Below are positions 51,428-59,113 of a stretch of DNA of 64,000 nucleotides, piece by piece; the stretch's first letter is position 1; each line of letters begins with the position of its first letter. The notes beneath the pieces were generated by a model. The model was not told where the DNA came from, made no database searches, and worked only from the letters and a program-made list of their open reading frames with translations. The stretch comes from Mycobacterium sp. ACS4054. Its GTDB lineage: Bacteria > Actinomycetota > Actinomycetes > Mycobacteriales > Mycobacteriaceae. The stretch spans positions 1 through 64,000 of the forward strand of contig NZ_LZHV01000077.1 in assembly GCF_001667275.1 (NCBI RefSeq), read 5' to 3'. The position numbers and the translations under genes are program-made.

Positions 51428-51922
51428 CTAGGTGGCCTTGAAATCGTCGGGCGACACGCTGTCGAGGAACTCCTTGAACTTCTCCACCTCGTCCTCGCGG
51501 ACGGCGGTGCCGCCCTCTTCGTCGCTCTCGTCCGGGATGAGCAGGCCGGCCTGGGCCAGCACGGCCTCCTCGACGTAGATCGGGACGCCGACGCGCAGCG
51601 CAATCGCCACCGAATCCGAGGGCCGCGCCGACACCGTTATGTTGCGGTCGAAAACCAGGTCGGCGTAGAAGGTGCCCTCTTGCAGGTCGACGATGCGCAC
51701 CTCCTTGAGCGAATGACCAAGCGCGGCAATCACATCCCTGATCAGATCGTGGGTCAGCGGGCGGGGCGGCTCGACGCCCTGCTGCTCGAGCGCGATGGCG
51801 GCGGCCTCCGATTGGCCGATCCAGATCGGCAGGTAGCGGTCGCCGTCGGTTTCGCGCAGCAATAACACGGGCTGGTTCTGCGGCTGCTCCACGCGAATGC
51901 CGACAACACGAACTTCACCCAT
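51428..51922 (-). CDS. Bifunctional nuclease (BFN/DUF151) domain protein (Rv1829 ortholog)
   Basis: A 164-residue protein, identical in length to Rv1829, with the bifunctional nuclease fold: MGEVRVVGIRVEQPQNQPVLLL, LPIWIGQSEAAAIALEQQG, RPLTHDLIRDVIAALG and SVAIALRVGVPIYVEEAVLA, the conserved family blocks, then an acidic tail. Plant relatives have DNase and RNase activity; the bacterial role is unclear. I chose the ATG before GEVRVVG because it has GGAGG 9 nt upstream; a longer in-frame start adds a Cys/Arg-rich segment without homology. It lies between the two MerR-type genes. Confidence 0.9.
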   Translation of the reverse strand: MGEVRVVGIRVEQPQNQPVLLLRETDGDRYLPIWIGQSEAAAIALEQQGVEPPRPLTHDLIRDVIAALGHSLKEVRIVDLQEGTFYADLVFDRNITVSARPSDSVAIALRVGVPIYVEEAVLAQAGLLIPDESDEEGGTAVREDEVEKFKEFLDSVSPDDFKAT

Positions 51923-52024
51923 TTGTGTCTGCCCTCCGCATAGACCGCCGTTGTTCTTGGCGCAACGACGACGCCGAATTACCGCTGTGCCGCTGACAAC
52001 CAAGCTATCGACGAAGTCTAGTCC

Positions 52025-52786
52025 TCAGCGATCCAGAACGTCGCGAACGGCCGATTTGATCAACGACGTGTGCAGGGTGATGGCCAGCGCGGCCACCTCA
52101 CGCGCGAGGTCGTCGGCCCGATCGCGGGCGCCGGTCTTGCCGGCTTTGACTACCGGCCCGGCGATTTGGGCGATCAGGTCGGATTGCCGGTCGGCCGCCG
52201 AGCGGAACGCACGCAGGTGCCGCGGCTCGACACCGTACTCCGAAAGCGCCCGCGCGCACTGCAGGATGACGACGGCGTGTTCGTCGAAGAAGCCGCCGGG
52301 GCCGGTGGTGATCACCCCCGCCTTGAGCAGTGCCGTCAACAGATCGCCGTCGACGCCGGAGCGGTCCAGCAGATCCTCGCGACTGAGCCGAATGCTCGAC
52401 GGCGCCACCGCGGCCGCGTCGGATTTGGCCCCGGCGCCCGGCTCGTCGTCGGCCTCCCCGATTCCCGCCACCGAGACCAGGCGCGGCGCGGCGTAGGGCG
52501 AGCCGAACGGCGGCAGTTCGCCGTCGGGCTGGGCGTCCAGCTGCGCCCGAATGACCTTGAGCGGCAGGTAGTGATCGCGCTGCGCGGTCAGGATGAACCG
52601 CAACCTCGCGCAGTCGTACGCGGTGAATCTCCGATAGCCCGACGCGGCCCGCTGGGGCGTCACCAATCCCTCGGCCTCCAGGAAGCGAATCTTGGAGATC
52701 GTGACATCGGGAAAGTCCGGCCTCAACAGTTCCAGGACCGCCCCAATCGACATCCCGGCCAGTGCCGGGCTATCGGGTGCGCTCAC
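52025..52786 (-). CDS. MerR-family regulator (Rv1828 ortholog)
   Basis: A 253-residue regulator (Rv1828: 247). The N-terminal winged helix reads MSIGAVLELLRPDFPDVTISKIRFLEAEGLVTPQRAASGYRRF (cited in part), a typical MerR start in which the first helix is replaced by a longer lead. The C-terminal half (about 120-253) is helical and probably an effector or dimer domain. Ligand and regulon are unknown. The GTG start shares its first G with the TAG stop of garA, so the two genes are coupled in one transcript. The segment after YAAPRLVSVAGIGEADD is low-complexity and likely flexible. Confidence 0.9.
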   Translation of the reverse strand: MSAPDSPALAGMSIGAVLELLRPDFPDVTISKIRFLEAEGLVTPQRAASGYRRFTAYDCARLRFILTAQRDHYLPLKVIRAQLDAQPDGELPPFGSPYAAPRLVSVAGIGEADDEPGAGAKSDAAAVAPSSIRLSREDLLDRSGVDGDLLTALLKAGVITTGPGGFFDEHAVVILQCARALSEYGVEPRHLRAFRSAADRQSDLIAQIAGPVVKAGKTGARDRADDLAREVAALAITLHTSLIKSAVRDVLDR

Positions 52787-53256
52787 TAGCCTCCGGATCC
52801 TCCATCCTCACCCTGCTTGGGCCCGGTCAGAAACACCAAGCGGAACTTGCCGATCTGCACCTCGTCGCCGTTGGCGAGCACCGCCGAGTCGACGGGCTCC
52901 CGGTTGACGTAGGTGCCATTAAGGCTACCGACATCCACCACGTTGAATTCGTTGTTTTCCAACCTGAATTCGGCGTGGCGGCGACTGACGGTCACGTCGT
53001 CGAGGAAGATGTCGCTGTCGGGGTGCCGGCCGGCGGACGTGATGGGCTGGTCGAGCAGGAAGCGCGACCCGGCGTTCGGTCCCCGTTTGACGACCAGCAG
53101 CGCCGAGCCCGCCGGGAGGCCTTCGACCCCGGATACCGCGGTCTCGGTGCCCGCCTGGGCGGGCGCGTCCAGTTCGTTGAGGAAGTCGGCCCGGAAGACG
53201 GAGGTCGTCTCCACCGTAACTTCGTCAGAGGTCTGGTCGTTGTCCATGTCCGTCAC
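52786..53256 (-). CDS. garA: FHA-domain metabolic regulator GarA
   Basis: Phospho-switch that binds and controls 2-oxoglutarate decarboxylase, glutamate dehydrogenase and glutamate synthase. The 156-residue protein has the ETTS phosphorylation site of PknB/PknG at residues 16-19 and an FHA domain (about 55-140: SRFLLDQPITSAGRHPDSDI in part, VSRRHAEF, VGSLNGTYVN), virtually identical to M. tuberculosis GarA (Rv1827) apart from a five-residue deletion before the ETTS motif. GAGGAG lies 7 nt upstream of the GTG start. It is followed by the MerR gene with a one-base overlap and preceded, 240 bp away, by gcvH. Confidence 0.96.
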   Translation of the reverse strand: MTDMDNDQTSDEVTVETTSVFRADFLNELDAPAQAGTETAVSGVEGLPAGSALLVVKRGPNAGSRFLLDQPITSAGRHPDSDIFLDDVTVSRRHAEFRLENNEFNVVDVGSLNGTYVNREPVDSAVLANGDEVQIGKFRLVFLTGPKQGEDGGSGG

Positions 53257-53497
53257 GCGCTGCTCCTCACTGGCCGCTGTGGCGTTGTTTGACCGGGCCG
53301 CTCGGCCGGCTGCTTACTGGGTTTATTCGCCCGGTACTGCCGATTACTAAGACTGGTGGGTTCGAGTGTCGATCTGTCGACGGTACCGCGCATAGGTCTG
53401 CAATGTGGCCCCCACCCGACGATCGGAAGACCGATTTTCCGCCTTTCCCCCGCCGGTCCGCCGCACCGCTCGCGGCTGGCAGGCAGATTAGCAACCC

Positions 53498-53896
53498 TCA
53501 TTCGGTCAGTGTTGCGCGGTAGGCCTCAGCGTCAAGCAGCGACGAGATGGCCGACTCCAACGCGGCGACGTCGGACACCTCGACATCCAGCAACCAGCCC
53601 GCGCCGTACGGGTCGGAGTTGACCAGCTGCGGGCCGCCCTCCAGGTCGGCGTTGACCGCGGCGACCTTGCCCGAAACCGGGGCGTACAAGTCCGACACCG
53701 ACTTGGTCGACTCGACTTCGCCGAACGATTCGCCCGCGGTCAGTTCGGCGCCGACGTCGGGCAGCTGAACGAAGACGACATCGCCCAGCGCCGACTGGGC
53801 GAAGTCGGTGATCCCTACCCGCACGGTGGCATCCCCGCTTCGGCGAACCCACTCGTGTTCGGCGGTGTAGTGCAGATCGGGTGGGATGTCGCTCAC
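53498..53896 (-). CDS. gcvH: Glycine cleavage system H protein
   Basis: Lipoyl carrier of the glycine cleavage system. The 132 residues (Rv1826: 134) show DLHYTAEHEWVR, ITDFAQSALGDVVFVQLPDVG and the lipoylation site ESTKSVSDLYAP with Lys65. It shuttles the aminomethyl group between GcvB (encoded nearby) and GcvT. The GTG start before SDIPPDL is chosen because the family begins there; the frame continues upstream through unrelated sequence. It lies 29 nt downstream of the DUF881 gene in the same orientation, within a gene series that runs from pgsA2 to garA. Confidence 0.95.
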   Translation of the reverse strand: MSDIPPDLHYTAEHEWVRRSGDATVRVGITDFAQSALGDVVFVQLPDVGAELTAGESFGEVESTKSVSDLYAPVSGKVAAVNADLEGGPQLVNSDPYGAGWLLDVEVSDVAALESAISSLLDAEAYRATLTE

Positions 53897-53925
53897 GAGT
53901 AGTCCTGTTCTGTCGACCGAAGTGC

Positions 53926-54768
53926 TCACTTGACGGGCTGAGCGTATTGGTGCGGTTTTGGTTGTCGCAAGGTGGTCACGTCCACCCGGTCGGCCTGCCG
54001 GACGGACATGCGCGCGCCGACGCGCTTGATGCTGTCCTCCGCGCCGCCCGGGATGTTCATCGCCGCGGCCAGGGTGGGTGGATCGCCAATCGCCAGAATC
54101 GAATACGGGGGCGACAGGGTCTTGGTGTCGATGGTCAGCGAGCCAGGCATACCCGCCACCCAGGTATCGACACCCACCCGCACCGACTGGTGCGCGTCGT
54201 TGATCTCCATCGCCTCCGCCCCGGCGGCCCGCAGTTCGTTGATGACGTCGAGCATCACCTCCGGCGCGACGCCCGGACCGGGGTCGTCGATGGTGACGGT
54301 GACCCCCGGCCCAGTGGCCCCCACCGCGCCCGCCAGGATGGACAGGGCCGCCAGCTTGGCCTGGGCTGCCGCAATGGCGGCCTGGTCGTTGTTGCCGGAC
54401 GCCTGCAGCGAATTCAGGGTGTCCTGCAGTTCGGTCACTTCGGCGTTCAGGGTGGCCTCGCGCTGGCGCAACGAATCCAGCAACACCAACAGGTCCGCCG
54501 GGCGCGCCGTCTCCAGCGAGTCGCCCGACTCGTTCTGGCGGACCTGCGTGACGATGGCGACGCCCAGCAGCAGGCACAACAGCGTCGCCAACGTTCCGAA
54601 CGCGAACCGGGAGCGGCCGCTGCGGACCAGCCCCGACAGCCCCGTGCGGCGCACCGCACCGATCTGCGGGCGGGGGCGGTTCGCCGGCAGCTCGTGGCGG
54701 CCGTGGGGCGAACGGCTTGCCGCGTCAGCACTTTCGGGGGCGCCGTCCGGCGGATCTTCGCTCACCAT
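53926..54768 (-). CDS. DUF881 membrane-anchored protein (Rv1825 ortholog)
   Basis: A 280-residue protein (Rv1825: 292). A disordered basic N-terminus is followed by one membrane helix at about residues 55-77, a coiled coil at about 90-145 (LLDSLRQREATLNAEVTELQ, LNSLQASGNNDQAAIAAAQAKL) and an extracytoplasmic DUF881 domain (GPGVTVTIDDPGPG, VINELRAAGAEAMEIND, ILAIGDPPTLAAAMNIPGG). DUF881 proteins cluster with cell-division and envelope genes in Gram-positive bacteria; their role is unknown. The ATG overlaps the stop of the small basic protein gene by one base (TGATG); a GTG one codon earlier is possible. Confidence 0.88.
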   Translation of the reverse strand: MVSEDPPDGAPESADAASRSPHGRHELPANRPRPQIGAVRRTGLSGLVRSGRSRFAFGTLATLLCLLLGVAIVTQVRQNESGDSLETARPADLLVLLDSLRQREATLNAEVTELQDTLNSLQASGNNDQAAIAAAQAKLAALSILAGAVGATGPGVTVTIDDPGPGVAPEVMLDVINELRAAGAEAMEINDAHQSVRVGVDTWVAGMPGSLTIDTKTLSPPYSILAIGDPPTLAAAMNIPGGAEDSIKRVGARMSVRQADRVDVTTLRQPKPHQYAQPVK

Positions 54769-55100
54769 CACGCCCCGAACAGCCGGCGCCGCAGCGCGGC
54801 GGCGTTGCCGAAGATGCGGATCCCCAACACCACGATGATGGCCGTGGACAATTGCGTGCCCACACCCAACTGGTCACCGACGTAGACGATCAGCGCCGCC
54901 ACGAAAACGTTGAACACGAAAGAGATCACGAAGACTTTGGGGTCGAAGATCCGTTCCAGGTAGGCGCGCAACCCGCCGAACACCGCATCGAGCGCGGCGA
55001 CCACCGCGATGGGCAGGTAGGGCTGGACGACCTCGGGCACGGCGGGGTGGAAAACCAGGCCGAGCACGATGCCGATCGCCAGCGCCGCGATGCCGATCAT
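54768..55100 (-). CDS. DUF1290 small membrane protein, Sbp-like (Rv1824 ortholog)
   Basis: A 110-residue protein with three membrane helices, homologous to the B. subtilis small basic protein Sbp that lies next to ftsZ-region genes. Conserved core: IAVVAALDAVFGGLRAYLERIFDPKVF, then VFNVFVAALIVYVGDQLGVG and IRIFGNAAALRRR. I set the start at the ATG of MIGIAALAIGIVLGL because Bacillus Sbp starts at the matching residue. A longer TTG start at 55166 would overlap the Rv1823 gene by 14 bp and add 22 residues. It stands between two DUF881 genes in a tightly packed operon. Confidence 0.82.
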   Translation of the reverse strand: MIGIAALAIGIVLGLVFHPAVPEVVQPYLPIAVVAALDAVFGGLRAYLERIFDPKVFVISFVFNVFVAALIVYVGDQLGVGTQLSTAIIVVLGIRIFGNAAALRRRLFGA

Positions 55101-55152
55101 GCCCGATTTCCCGTCCGCGAGCGCCGGGTGAGCGGTCTGGAGAGGACTTTTC

Positions 55153-56076
55153 TCACTGTGGCCCAATCTGTTTGGCGAACTTGATATCGCGGATCGATCC
55201 GGCGGGCAGTGTCAGCCCGTCGGCCGCGTCCACGGTGACGACGACGCCGTAGGAGACCTCGAGGAGTTTGAGGCGCTGCCGGCCGGAGCTCTCGTCGAAG
55301 GCGTCCCGCATCGCGCGGGCCGGCCCCACCGCGAGGATCGTGTACGGGCTGCTGGTGGGGTTGTTGTCGACCAGGATCGCCCCGCCGGCTTGCCGAATGG
55401 TCGCGTTGGGTCCGATGCGGACGCCGCCGACTGAAATCGCCTCGGCGCCACTGGCCCACAACGAGTTGACGACGAGCTGCAGGTCCCGGTCCAGGATGAT
55501 CTGCCTGCTGCCGCTGACCCGCTGCTTGGACACGTCGGAAAGATTGGGGCTGGCACCGGGATCCGTCACGGTCACCTTCAGGCCGGGGCCGATGACCGCC
55601 CGGTTGGCCGCCGCCAGGCCGAGCGCGTCCAGACGCGCCAGCAGCCGCTGCCCCTCGGCGTCGTCGGCCAGCGCGCGGCGCTGCACGTCGTCGACGCGCG
55701 CGGACAGCTCGCTGCGCCGCTGGGCGAGCCTGGCCGCGGTGCTCTCGGTCGACCGCACGTTGCCCAGCAGGAGCTGCTGCGCCGAACGCACGCCGGGGGC
55801 GACCGAGCGGGCCTGCGCGACCGCGGCGGCGAAGACCGTCGCGATGAGCAGCGCCGCCAGCGCCTGCCACAGCCAGCCGAAGGCGCGTGCGCGCGCGGCG
55901 GGCGGGTCGGCGTCGCGACGCCTTTCGGCGGCCGCGGCGTAACCGGGATCCAGGTGCTCGGACAGCAGGGCGCGCAGCAGCGAGGGCACCGGGATCAGCT
56001 GCGGGCGCGACGCCACGTGGGCGCTGCGCCCGGCATTGGGGTCGTAGCCGCCGAGCAGGCGGTCCGGGTCAGCCAT
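55153..56076 (-). CDS. DUF881 membrane-anchored protein (Rv1823 ortholog)
   Basis: A 307-residue DUF881 protein, identical in length to Rv1823. It has one membrane helix (about residues 67-90, FGWLWQALAALLIATVFAAA), a coiled-coil stretch (about 105-155), and the DUF881 domain (GPGLKVTVTDPGAS, NSLWASGAEAISVGGVRIGP, ILVDNNPTSSPYTILAVGP). It is a paralog of the Rv1825 protein two genes downstream; the pair may form an oligomer at the membrane with the Sbp-like protein between them. The ATG overlaps the pgsA2 stop by 8 bp. Confidence 0.88.
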   Translation of the reverse strand: MADPDRLLGGYDPNAGRSAHVASRPQLIPVPSLLRALLSEHLDPGYAAAAERRRDADPPAARARAFGWLWQALAALLIATVFAAAVAQARSVAPGVRSAQQLLLGNVRSTESTAARLAQRRSELSARVDDVQRRALADDAEGQRLLARLDALGLAAANRAVIGPGLKVTVTDPGASPNLSDVSKQRVSGSRQIILDRDLQLVVNSLWASGAEAISVGGVRIGPNATIRQAGGAILVDNNPTSSPYTILAVGPARAMRDAFDESSGRQRLKLLEVSYGVVVTVDAADGLTLPAGSIRDIKFAKQIGPQ

Positions 56077-56689
56077 GCCGCGTCCTCTGGGGCCGGGAGG
56101 GCTCGTGTTTGAGCCTGGGCACCCGGCGGATGACCAGGGTCATCTGCACCACGTACAGTGCGAACGCCCACAGGTAGGCGTACATGCCCCAGATCAGGAA
56201 CGCCCAGCCGCAGGCCCCGACGACCCGGCTCCACAGCGCGTTCCAGGTCCCCAGCAGGACCAGCGGGAAGCCGGACATCAACGCGAACGTGGCGGCCTTG
56301 CCGATGTAGGTCACGGGCAGCGCGGACAGCCCGCGGCTCCACAGCAGCGGCAGCGTCGCGGCCAGCAGCCCGTCGCGGGCCAGCAGGACGGCCACGAACC
56401 ACCACGGCACGATCCCGCTCAGCGCCATCGTGACGGGAACGCAGATCATGTAGAGGCGGTCGACCGCCGGGTCGAGCAGAACGCCGAGCCGCGACGACTG
56501 GTCGAGCAGGCGGGCGATCTTGCCGTCGGCCCAATCCGACGCGCCGCTGAACATCAGGATCCCGACCGCCCAGCCGTTGGCGTGCGCGACCAGCAGGGCG
56601 TAGGCGAACACCCCGATGAGCACCAGACGGAGGACGCTCAGGGCGTTGGGCACCGTCAGCACCCGGTTCGGCGGAAGCTCCGGCTCCAT
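56069..56689 (-). CDS. pgsA2: CDP-alcohol phosphatidyltransferase PgsA2
   Basis: Membrane enzyme of phospholipid synthesis that transfers a phosphatidyl group from CDP-diacylglycerol to an alcohol. The 206 residues (Rv1822: 209) contain the complete family signature within FSGASDWADGKIARLLDQSS and RLGVLLDPAVDRLYM: two metal-binding Asp pairs (D..DG.AR...G..LD...D). About six membrane helices are seen. The acceptor (glycerol-3-phosphate or phosphatidylglycerol, making a cardiolipin synthase) cannot be read from sequence. A -10 TAAGGT lies 8 nt before the ATG, so a transcript starting here probably carries the downstream Rv1823-1824-1825 and gcvH genes. Confidence 0.9.
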   Translation of the reverse strand: MEPELPPNRVLTVPNALSVLRLVLIGVFAYALLVAHANGWAVGILMFSGASDWADGKIARLLDQSSRLGVLLDPAVDRLYMICVPVTMALSGIVPWWFVAVLLARDGLLAATLPLLWSRGLSALPVTYIGKAATFALMSGFPLVLLGTWNALWSRVVGACGWAFLIWGMYAYLWAFALYVVQMTLVIRRVPRLKHEPSRPQRTRHG

Positions 56690-56697
56690 GAGGCGTG

Positions 56698-56703
56698 ACC
56701 TTA
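56698..56703 (-). promoter_or_regulatory. -10 element of pgsA2
   Basis: TAAGGT on the minus strand, 8 nt before the pgsA2 ATG, in the 61-bp gap after secA2. It would drive the pgsA2-Rv1823-Rv1824-Rv1825-gcvH series. Confidence 0.45.
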
Positions 56704-56750
56704 ACGCGGGCGTATTGCGTTCCGTTAAACGGACCGACCCGGGCCCCGGC

Positions 56751-59075
56751 TTAGCGGAAGACCCCGGGCAGGCTCAGCGTGGACAGCGTGTCGTCGGACA
56801 GCGGGTTGTCGTTGACCATGTACGTCCACGTCGACGTCGGGCGGGCGAGCTTGGACAGGTCGAGGCCCTGCTCCTCCTCGAGCACGTTCGCCGTCTCGAA
56901 CGTCTGCTGCGCGGCCTCGATCGCATCGGCGGCCAGCGACGCGAACGCGTCGACCGCCAGCCGGTGGAACTCGTCGAGCGGGTTCTGCCGGCCCAGCGCG
57001 CGCAGGTGGATGCTTTCGCGGATGTCGGCCAGATAGGCCAGGTGGTCGGCCCAGCCGCGGTCGAGGTGATAGAGCATGATCTGCCGGCAGATCTTCTCCA
57101 GGCGGTCCTCTTCGATGTCCTTGGCCAGCCGCTTGTACCGCTTGGGCGCCAGTTCGGCGAGCTCCTCGCGCGCGGTTGCGGTGCGCAGCAACGTGTTCCG
57201 GCGATCGACGATGATGGCGCGCTGCTGGGCGATCAACTGGTTGTAGCGCCAGGTGTTGGCGTGCACGTCGAGCATCCGGCCCTCGGCGACGCGCTGCGCG
57301 TGGTCGAGCAGCCCGGCCGCCCTGGGGCTGACGATCCGGCCGTCCTCGTCGGTTTCCATGGGCAGCTTGTTGTGGTCGAGGTTGGCCGCCACGACGTCGT
57401 CTTCCCAGCTGGAGAAGAACACCGACGATCCGGGGTCGCCCTGCCGTCCGGCGCGCCCGCGCAGCTGATTGTCCAGCCGCTCGGTGTGATGCCGTCCCGT
57501 CCCGACCACGTGCAGGCCGCCGAGCTCGGCGACCCGGTCGTGGTCGGCTTCGTCGGAGCCCCCGAGCCGAATGTCGGTGCCCCGCCCCGCCATCTGCGTC
57601 GACACCGTGACCACCCCGTACTTACCGGCCTCGGCGATGACCTCCGCCTCCTCGGCGTCGTTCTTGGCGTTCAGCACCACCGCGGGCACGCCGCGGCGCA
57701 GCAGCCGCTCGTGAAGTTCCTCGGATTCGGCCACGTCGCGGGTGCCGACCAGCACCGGCTGCCCGGTCTCGTGCACCTCGGCGATGTGCGCGACAATCGC
57801 GTCGTTCTTGGCGGCGGCGGTGATGTAGACGCGGTCGGACTCATCCTCGCGAATGTTGGGTTCGTTCGGGGGAATTGGCGACACGCCCAGCTTGTAGAAC
57901 TGGCGCAGCTGCTCCCCGGCGGCGAGCGCGGTACCGGTCATGCCGCAGACGGTGTCATAGCGGTTGATCAGCGCCTGCACCGTGATGGTGTCGAGCACCT
58001 CGCCGGTTTCGGTGGTCTCGATGCCCTCCTTCGCCTCGACGGCGGCCTGCAGGCCATCGGGCCAGCGTTGCAGCTGCGCGATGCGGCCCCGGGCGGCGTT
58101 GATCAGGTGCACCGCGTCGTCCCGGACGATGTAGTGCACGTCGCGCTGCAACAGCACGTGCGCGTGCAGCGCGACGTTGACCTCGGTCAGGGTGGTGCCG
58201 ACGTGCTCCTCGGAATAGAGGTCGATGCCGCCGAGCGCCTTCTCCACCTTGCGCGCGCCGACGTCGGTCAGATGGACGTTGCGGCTGTCGGAGTCGGTGT
58301 CGTAGTCGGTGTCCGGGGACAGCTCGCCGACCAGCTTGATGATCTCCAGCCGCGGCGTCTCGCGGTGGGTGGTGCCCGCCAGCACCAGCGGCACCAGGGC
58401 CTCGTCGACCAGCACCGAGTCGGCCTCGTCGATCAGGGCCACATCCGGGTTCGGCGACACCAGGTCGTCGACGTCGACCACGAGCTGGTCGCGCAGCACG
58501 TCGAACCCGATCTCGTTCACCGAGGCGTAGGTGACGTCGCAGCCGTAGGCGGCGCGGCGCTCCTCGCTGGTCGACTCGGCGGTGATCCAGCCGACGGTCA
58601 AACCCATCGCCTCGATGAGCGGGCCCATCCACTCCGCGTCGCGGCGGGCCAGGTAATCGTTGATCGTCACCACGTGCACGTGCCGCCCGGCCAGCGCGTA
58701 GCCGGCGGCCGCGATCGCCCCGGACAGCGTCTTGCCCTCACCGGTGGCCATCTCGATGACGTCGCCGGCCAGCATGCGCAGCGCGCCCAGCAGCTGCACG
58801 TCGAACGGGCGCAGCGAGGTGGCCCGTTCGGCCGCCTCCCGGGCGATCGCGAGGAACTGGGAGATGTCGGCGGACTCCGCGAGGTCGTCCAGTTTGAGCA
58901 GCCCGGCCGCCTTGCGAAGCTTCTCGTCCGTGAGGCCGGCGGCCTCCTCGTCGTATTCGGACGAGTCGGTGACCTGGGAAAGGGATCGGCTGCGGTTCTT
59001 TTCGGTGCTGGCGCCGAGCAGTTTCCAGAATCGGCTGCTCAGGCGGCCGGGTTGCGGGCGGCTGGTCTTTGGCAC
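56751..59075 (-). CDS. secA2: Accessory Sec ATPase SecA2
   Basis: Second SecA motor that exports a subset of proteins (in pathogens including SodA, solute-binding proteins and phagosome-arrest effectors) together with SecYEG. The 774 residues have Walker A MATGEGKTL (Lys115), the DEAD-like box LIDEADSVL (Asp216-Asp219), the VTYASVNEIGFDVLRDQL segment and the helicase motif VSTQMAGRGTDIRLGG and QLRGRAGRQGDPG. The C-terminal zinc and linker tail of SecA1 is absent, as expected for SecA2. The GTG start is fixed by a leaderless -10 (TACCGT, 6 nt) and corresponds to the internal Val of the longer old annotation of Rv1821. Confidence 0.96.
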   Translation of the reverse strand: MPKTSRPQPGRLSSRFWKLLGASTEKNRSRSLSQVTDSSEYDEEAAGLTDEKLRKAAGLLKLDDLAESADISQFLAIAREAAERATSLRPFDVQLLGALRMLAGDVIEMATGEGKTLSGAIAAAGYALAGRHVHVVTINDYLARRDAEWMGPLIEAMGLTVGWITAESTSEERRAAYGCDVTYASVNEIGFDVLRDQLVVDVDDLVSPNPDVALIDEADSVLVDEALVPLVLAGTTHRETPRLEIIKLVGELSPDTDYDTDSDSRNVHLTDVGARKVEKALGGIDLYSEEHVGTTLTEVNVALHAHVLLQRDVHYIVRDDAVHLINAARGRIAQLQRWPDGLQAAVEAKEGIETTETGEVLDTITVQALINRYDTVCGMTGTALAAGEQLRQFYKLGVSPIPPNEPNIREDESDRVYITAAAKNDAIVAHIAEVHETGQPVLVGTRDVAESEELHERLLRRGVPAVVLNAKNDAEEAEVIAEAGKYGVVTVSTQMAGRGTDIRLGGSDEADHDRVAELGGLHVVGTGRHHTERLDNQLRGRAGRQGDPGSSVFFSSWEDDVVAANLDHNKLPMETDEDGRIVSPRAAGLLDHAQRVAEGRMLDVHANTWRYNQLIAQQRAIIVDRRNTLLRTATAREELAELAPKRYKRLAKDIEEDRLEKICRQIMLYHLDRGWADHLAYLADIRESIHLRALGRQNPLDEFHRLAVDAFASLAADAIEAAQQTFETANVLEEEQGLDLSKLARPTSTWTYMVNDNPLSDDTLSTLSLPGVFR

Positions 59076-59081
59076 AGGTCA

Positions 59082-59087
59082 ACGGTA
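59082..59087 (-). promoter_or_regulatory. -10 element of secA2 (leaderless)
   Basis: TACCGT on the minus strand lies 6 nt before the GTG. It sits in the 38-bp gap after ilvG and supports independent transcription of secA2. Confidence 0.55.
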
Positions 59088-59113
59088 CGCGGTGGGCGGA
59101 CCCACCCGGCTCA